From an uncultured Saprospiraceae bacterium (GTDB taxonomy: Bacteria > Bacteroidota > Bacteroidia > Chitinophagales > Saprospiraceae), in the NCBI GenBank assembly GCA_938002705.1, contig CALLAG010000208.1:1-14442 (forward strand): a DNA stretch of 14,442 nt, written 5' to 3'. A program made the position numbers and the translations under genes. Each line of letters begins with the position of its first letter. Position 1 is the stretch's first letter. This document shows positions 12,825 through 14,442 of the stretch, in pieces. The notes under the pieces were generated by a model. That model saw only the letters and a program-made list of their open reading frames with translations. It was not told the DNA's origin and did not search any database.

Positions 12825-14442
12825 TCAGCTTTCTAATTGCGAAATCACCTCTAAGGTCTCTTTGTATATTTGATCTTGAGAAGCAGAAGTACTTGGTGCA
12901 TATAAGCCCATCTCTGATTTGTTGAATATTTCTCCTATTTCTGACAAGATTTTTTCGCCGATATCTTGCTTTCTGAGTTGTGTGAGTACTTCATTATTAT
13001 TGATATGCATAGCGGGTATCTTATACTTATCAGAGATATACTTCTTAGTTGCTATAGTTATCTCCTCATAGAAGGCTTTGCTATCATCTCCATCCATGAG
13101 CTGCTTAGCCTTATCTAATCTGGCCAGTGCTACACTATATGCTTTCTTACGCTTGATCTCTTCGGGATTATTATCAGGAGAATTGTTCTTTCGGGTATAG
13201 AATAATACTAAACCCAATGCTGATAGACCTATCAATCCTAACATAGAATTATGCCACCAAGAACCATATACAGATTGACTAATGGTAGAGGATAGCTTAG
13301 CTGTTGTCATAATACCATCTATCGGCTTTTCACTCTCGGTAGGGATTGCTATCGCCTTATTAGACCCCTTGAGCACATTAATCGTCGGCAGTCTCTTAGA
13401 CAATGTTACATAATCTGAACTATCAGGATCAAAGAAGGTAAACTCTGCATTGAGATTATACCTGCCTGGATACTTAGGCACTAGCAGATACTCAAATATC
13501 TTAGCATGGGTTATCTCAGGACCATTCTTATAGGTCTCATCATCAAGGATATTAGGGTCGTATACTTCCAGTGAATCATTAGACGGCCACTTCGGTGGTA
13601 TGACCGTTTTGCTATCTCCATTACCTACGATTTTCATATTGACGATGATGGCGTCATCTGTCGTTATACTTCTCTTAGGTGTACTCGCCTCCATTCTATA
13701 ATTACCTACCGCTCCAGAATAATTGAGTGCAGTAGCTGGCGTATTTCTGACGATGATCTTAAGTGGTGTCGAGAGGACCTGTTTTTTTATTAGCTGCTGA
13801 GAGAAGAAAAAACTTCTCGATCGCTGTTGTCCCTTCTTGGCTATGCCTAATTCTATCCCTACAGATTCTATATCATAAGTACCTGTCTGCTGTGGAAACA
13901 ATATGAGTCGCTTGACAGACTTAGTATAGTACTCCTTTCCATTATAGATCTCTCTTTGGAATCCAGATCTACTCGCTCTTATTTCTTCCTTATAGAATCC
14001 ATCAAATTCTGGTTCGGTAATCATATTAACTGTCCTTACATCTAGGAGTGTATATAGCTTATAGTCCAGTATTAACTGCTGCCCTACATAGGCCACAGAG
14101 TCTGATATCTCAGATATAATAAATACATCTGCCGTCTCAGTATTACTCTGACTTGCTTTGATGACTTCTATTCTTATGGGGTCTGTTGATCTTATGCCGG
14201 ACTTCGTTTTGATCCTGGCAGCGCCGATTTTTTGTATGCCTACCTTCTTAGGCCTTACAGTATAGCTGAGACTTATTTTATTACTTCTGCGGCCATTGAC
14301 AATAGTCATAGAAGTCGACTGATTAGGTCCTGATAGTACATCGAATCCAGCAAATGATGGCGGTGTAAAATCAGATCCACTATCATTCTCAAGAATAAAC
14401 TGTACCTCTACATATGAGCCTTCGATTATCTTAGTCGCATCG
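12825..14442 (-). CDS. batD: BatD family protein (oxygen/aerotolerance), 5' end missing
   Basis: Minus strand, running off the right edge; 538 residues are visible and the signal peptide is outside. The frame stays open upstream of the internal ATG at 14309 and reads SDFTPPSFAGFDVLSGPNQS, the hallmark BatD N-terminal segment, so that ATG is not the start. SMTIVNGRRSNKISLSYTVRPKKVG follows, then several Ig-like beta-sandwich domains (with VYDPNILDDETYKNGPEI in the third). A single membrane helix (about 13195-13250, LGLIGLSALGLVLFY) comes next, then a cytoplasmic helical tail of about 120 residues with RKKAYSVALARLDKAKQLM and TIATKKYISDKYKIP. BatD is a membrane protein of the Bat operon (MoxR ATPase, DUF58 protein, BatA, BatB, BatC, BatD, sometimes BatE), linked to aerotolerance in Bacteroides and to envelope stress. 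The other bat genes, if present, lie beyond the edge, and this gene would be the last of the operon, since asnS has its own promoter. Confidence 0.9.
   Translation of the reverse strand, partial: DATKIIEGSYVEVQFILENDSGSDFTPPSFAGFDVLSGPNQSTSMTIVNGRRSNKISLSYTVRPKKVGIQKIGAARIKTKSGIRSTDPIRIEVIKASQSNTETADVFIISEISDSVAYVGQQLILDYKLYTLLDVRTVNMITEPEFDGFYKEEIRASRSGFQREIYNGKEYYTKSVKRLILFPQQTGTYDIESVGIELGIAKKGQQRSRSFFFSQQLIKKQVLSTPLKIIVRNTPATALNYSGAVGNYRMEASTPKRSITTDDAIIVNMKIVGNGDSKTVIPPKWPSNDSLEVYDPNILDDETYKNGPEITHAKIFEYLLVPKYPGRYNLNAEFTFFDPDSSDYVTLSKRLPTINVLKGSNKAIAIPTESEKPIDGIMTTAKLSSTISQSVYGSWWHNSMLGLIGLSALGLVLFYTRKNNSPDNNPEEIKRKKAYSVALARLDKAKQLMDGDDSKAFYEEITIATKKYISDKYKIPAMHINNNEVLTQLRKQDIGEKILSEIGEIFNKSEMGLYAPSTSASQDQIYKETLEVISQLES

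Noticed and set aside
14307..14309. ATG as the start of the BatD protein
   Set aside because: The frame stays open through the window edge and the upstream codons encode the conserved SDFTPPSFAGF segment of BatD.

Overview
The window looks like a low-GC chromosome of a member of the Bacteroidota. The evidence is two neighbouring secreted proteins with type IX secretion (T9SS) C-terminal sorting domains (one type B, one type A), a BatD protein, a ligase-associated DEXH helicase, and promoter -7 boxes of the Bacteroidota form TAnnTTTG. The repeat-rich surface proteins would suit Saprospiria or Chitinophagia, but that placement is an impression. No tRNA, rRNA, CRISPR array, transposase or phage gene was seen.

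Left part (1-6370), plus strand, cell surface. The window opens inside a secreted protein whose last SprB/PKD-like repeat is cut by two tandem stop codons, with the missing last strand still readable in frame behind them. A 764-residue protein follows, built from nine ~50-residue repeats with a conserved Cys pair and ending in a type B sorting domain. Between it and the next gene are 410 bases without a gene. They hold a ~191-base element closed by a 21-pair imperfect stem that begins two bases after the stop codon, and then a strong intrinsic terminator. Next is a 1081-residue protein with a propeller-type repeat region, an SdrD_B-like module, a DUF11/DUF7619-like module and a type A sorting domain.

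Middle (6371-9816), plus strand, housekeeping: a ligase-associated DEXH helicase without its usual ligase, exonuclease and phosphoesterase partners nearby, then an RluF-type 23S rRNA pseudouridine synthase with its own -7 box. rluF converges on the minus-strand genes with a gap of only 12 bases.

Right part (9829-14442), minus strand. Reading from the right edge: the 3' part of batD (its start lies outside the window), asnS with its own promoter in the 48-base gap, and a histidine-phosphatase lipoprotein 18 bases behind asnS and probably co-transcribed. After a 260-base gap comes a secreted START-domain protein with its own -7 box. For three genes the longest reading frame begins at a TTG or GTG inside or just upstream of a promoter motif, so the later ATG was taken as the start.

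The least explained object is the structured element at 2717-2907. It could be a 3'-UTR or stand-alone structured RNA, or a small MITE-like insertion; the window alone does not decide.
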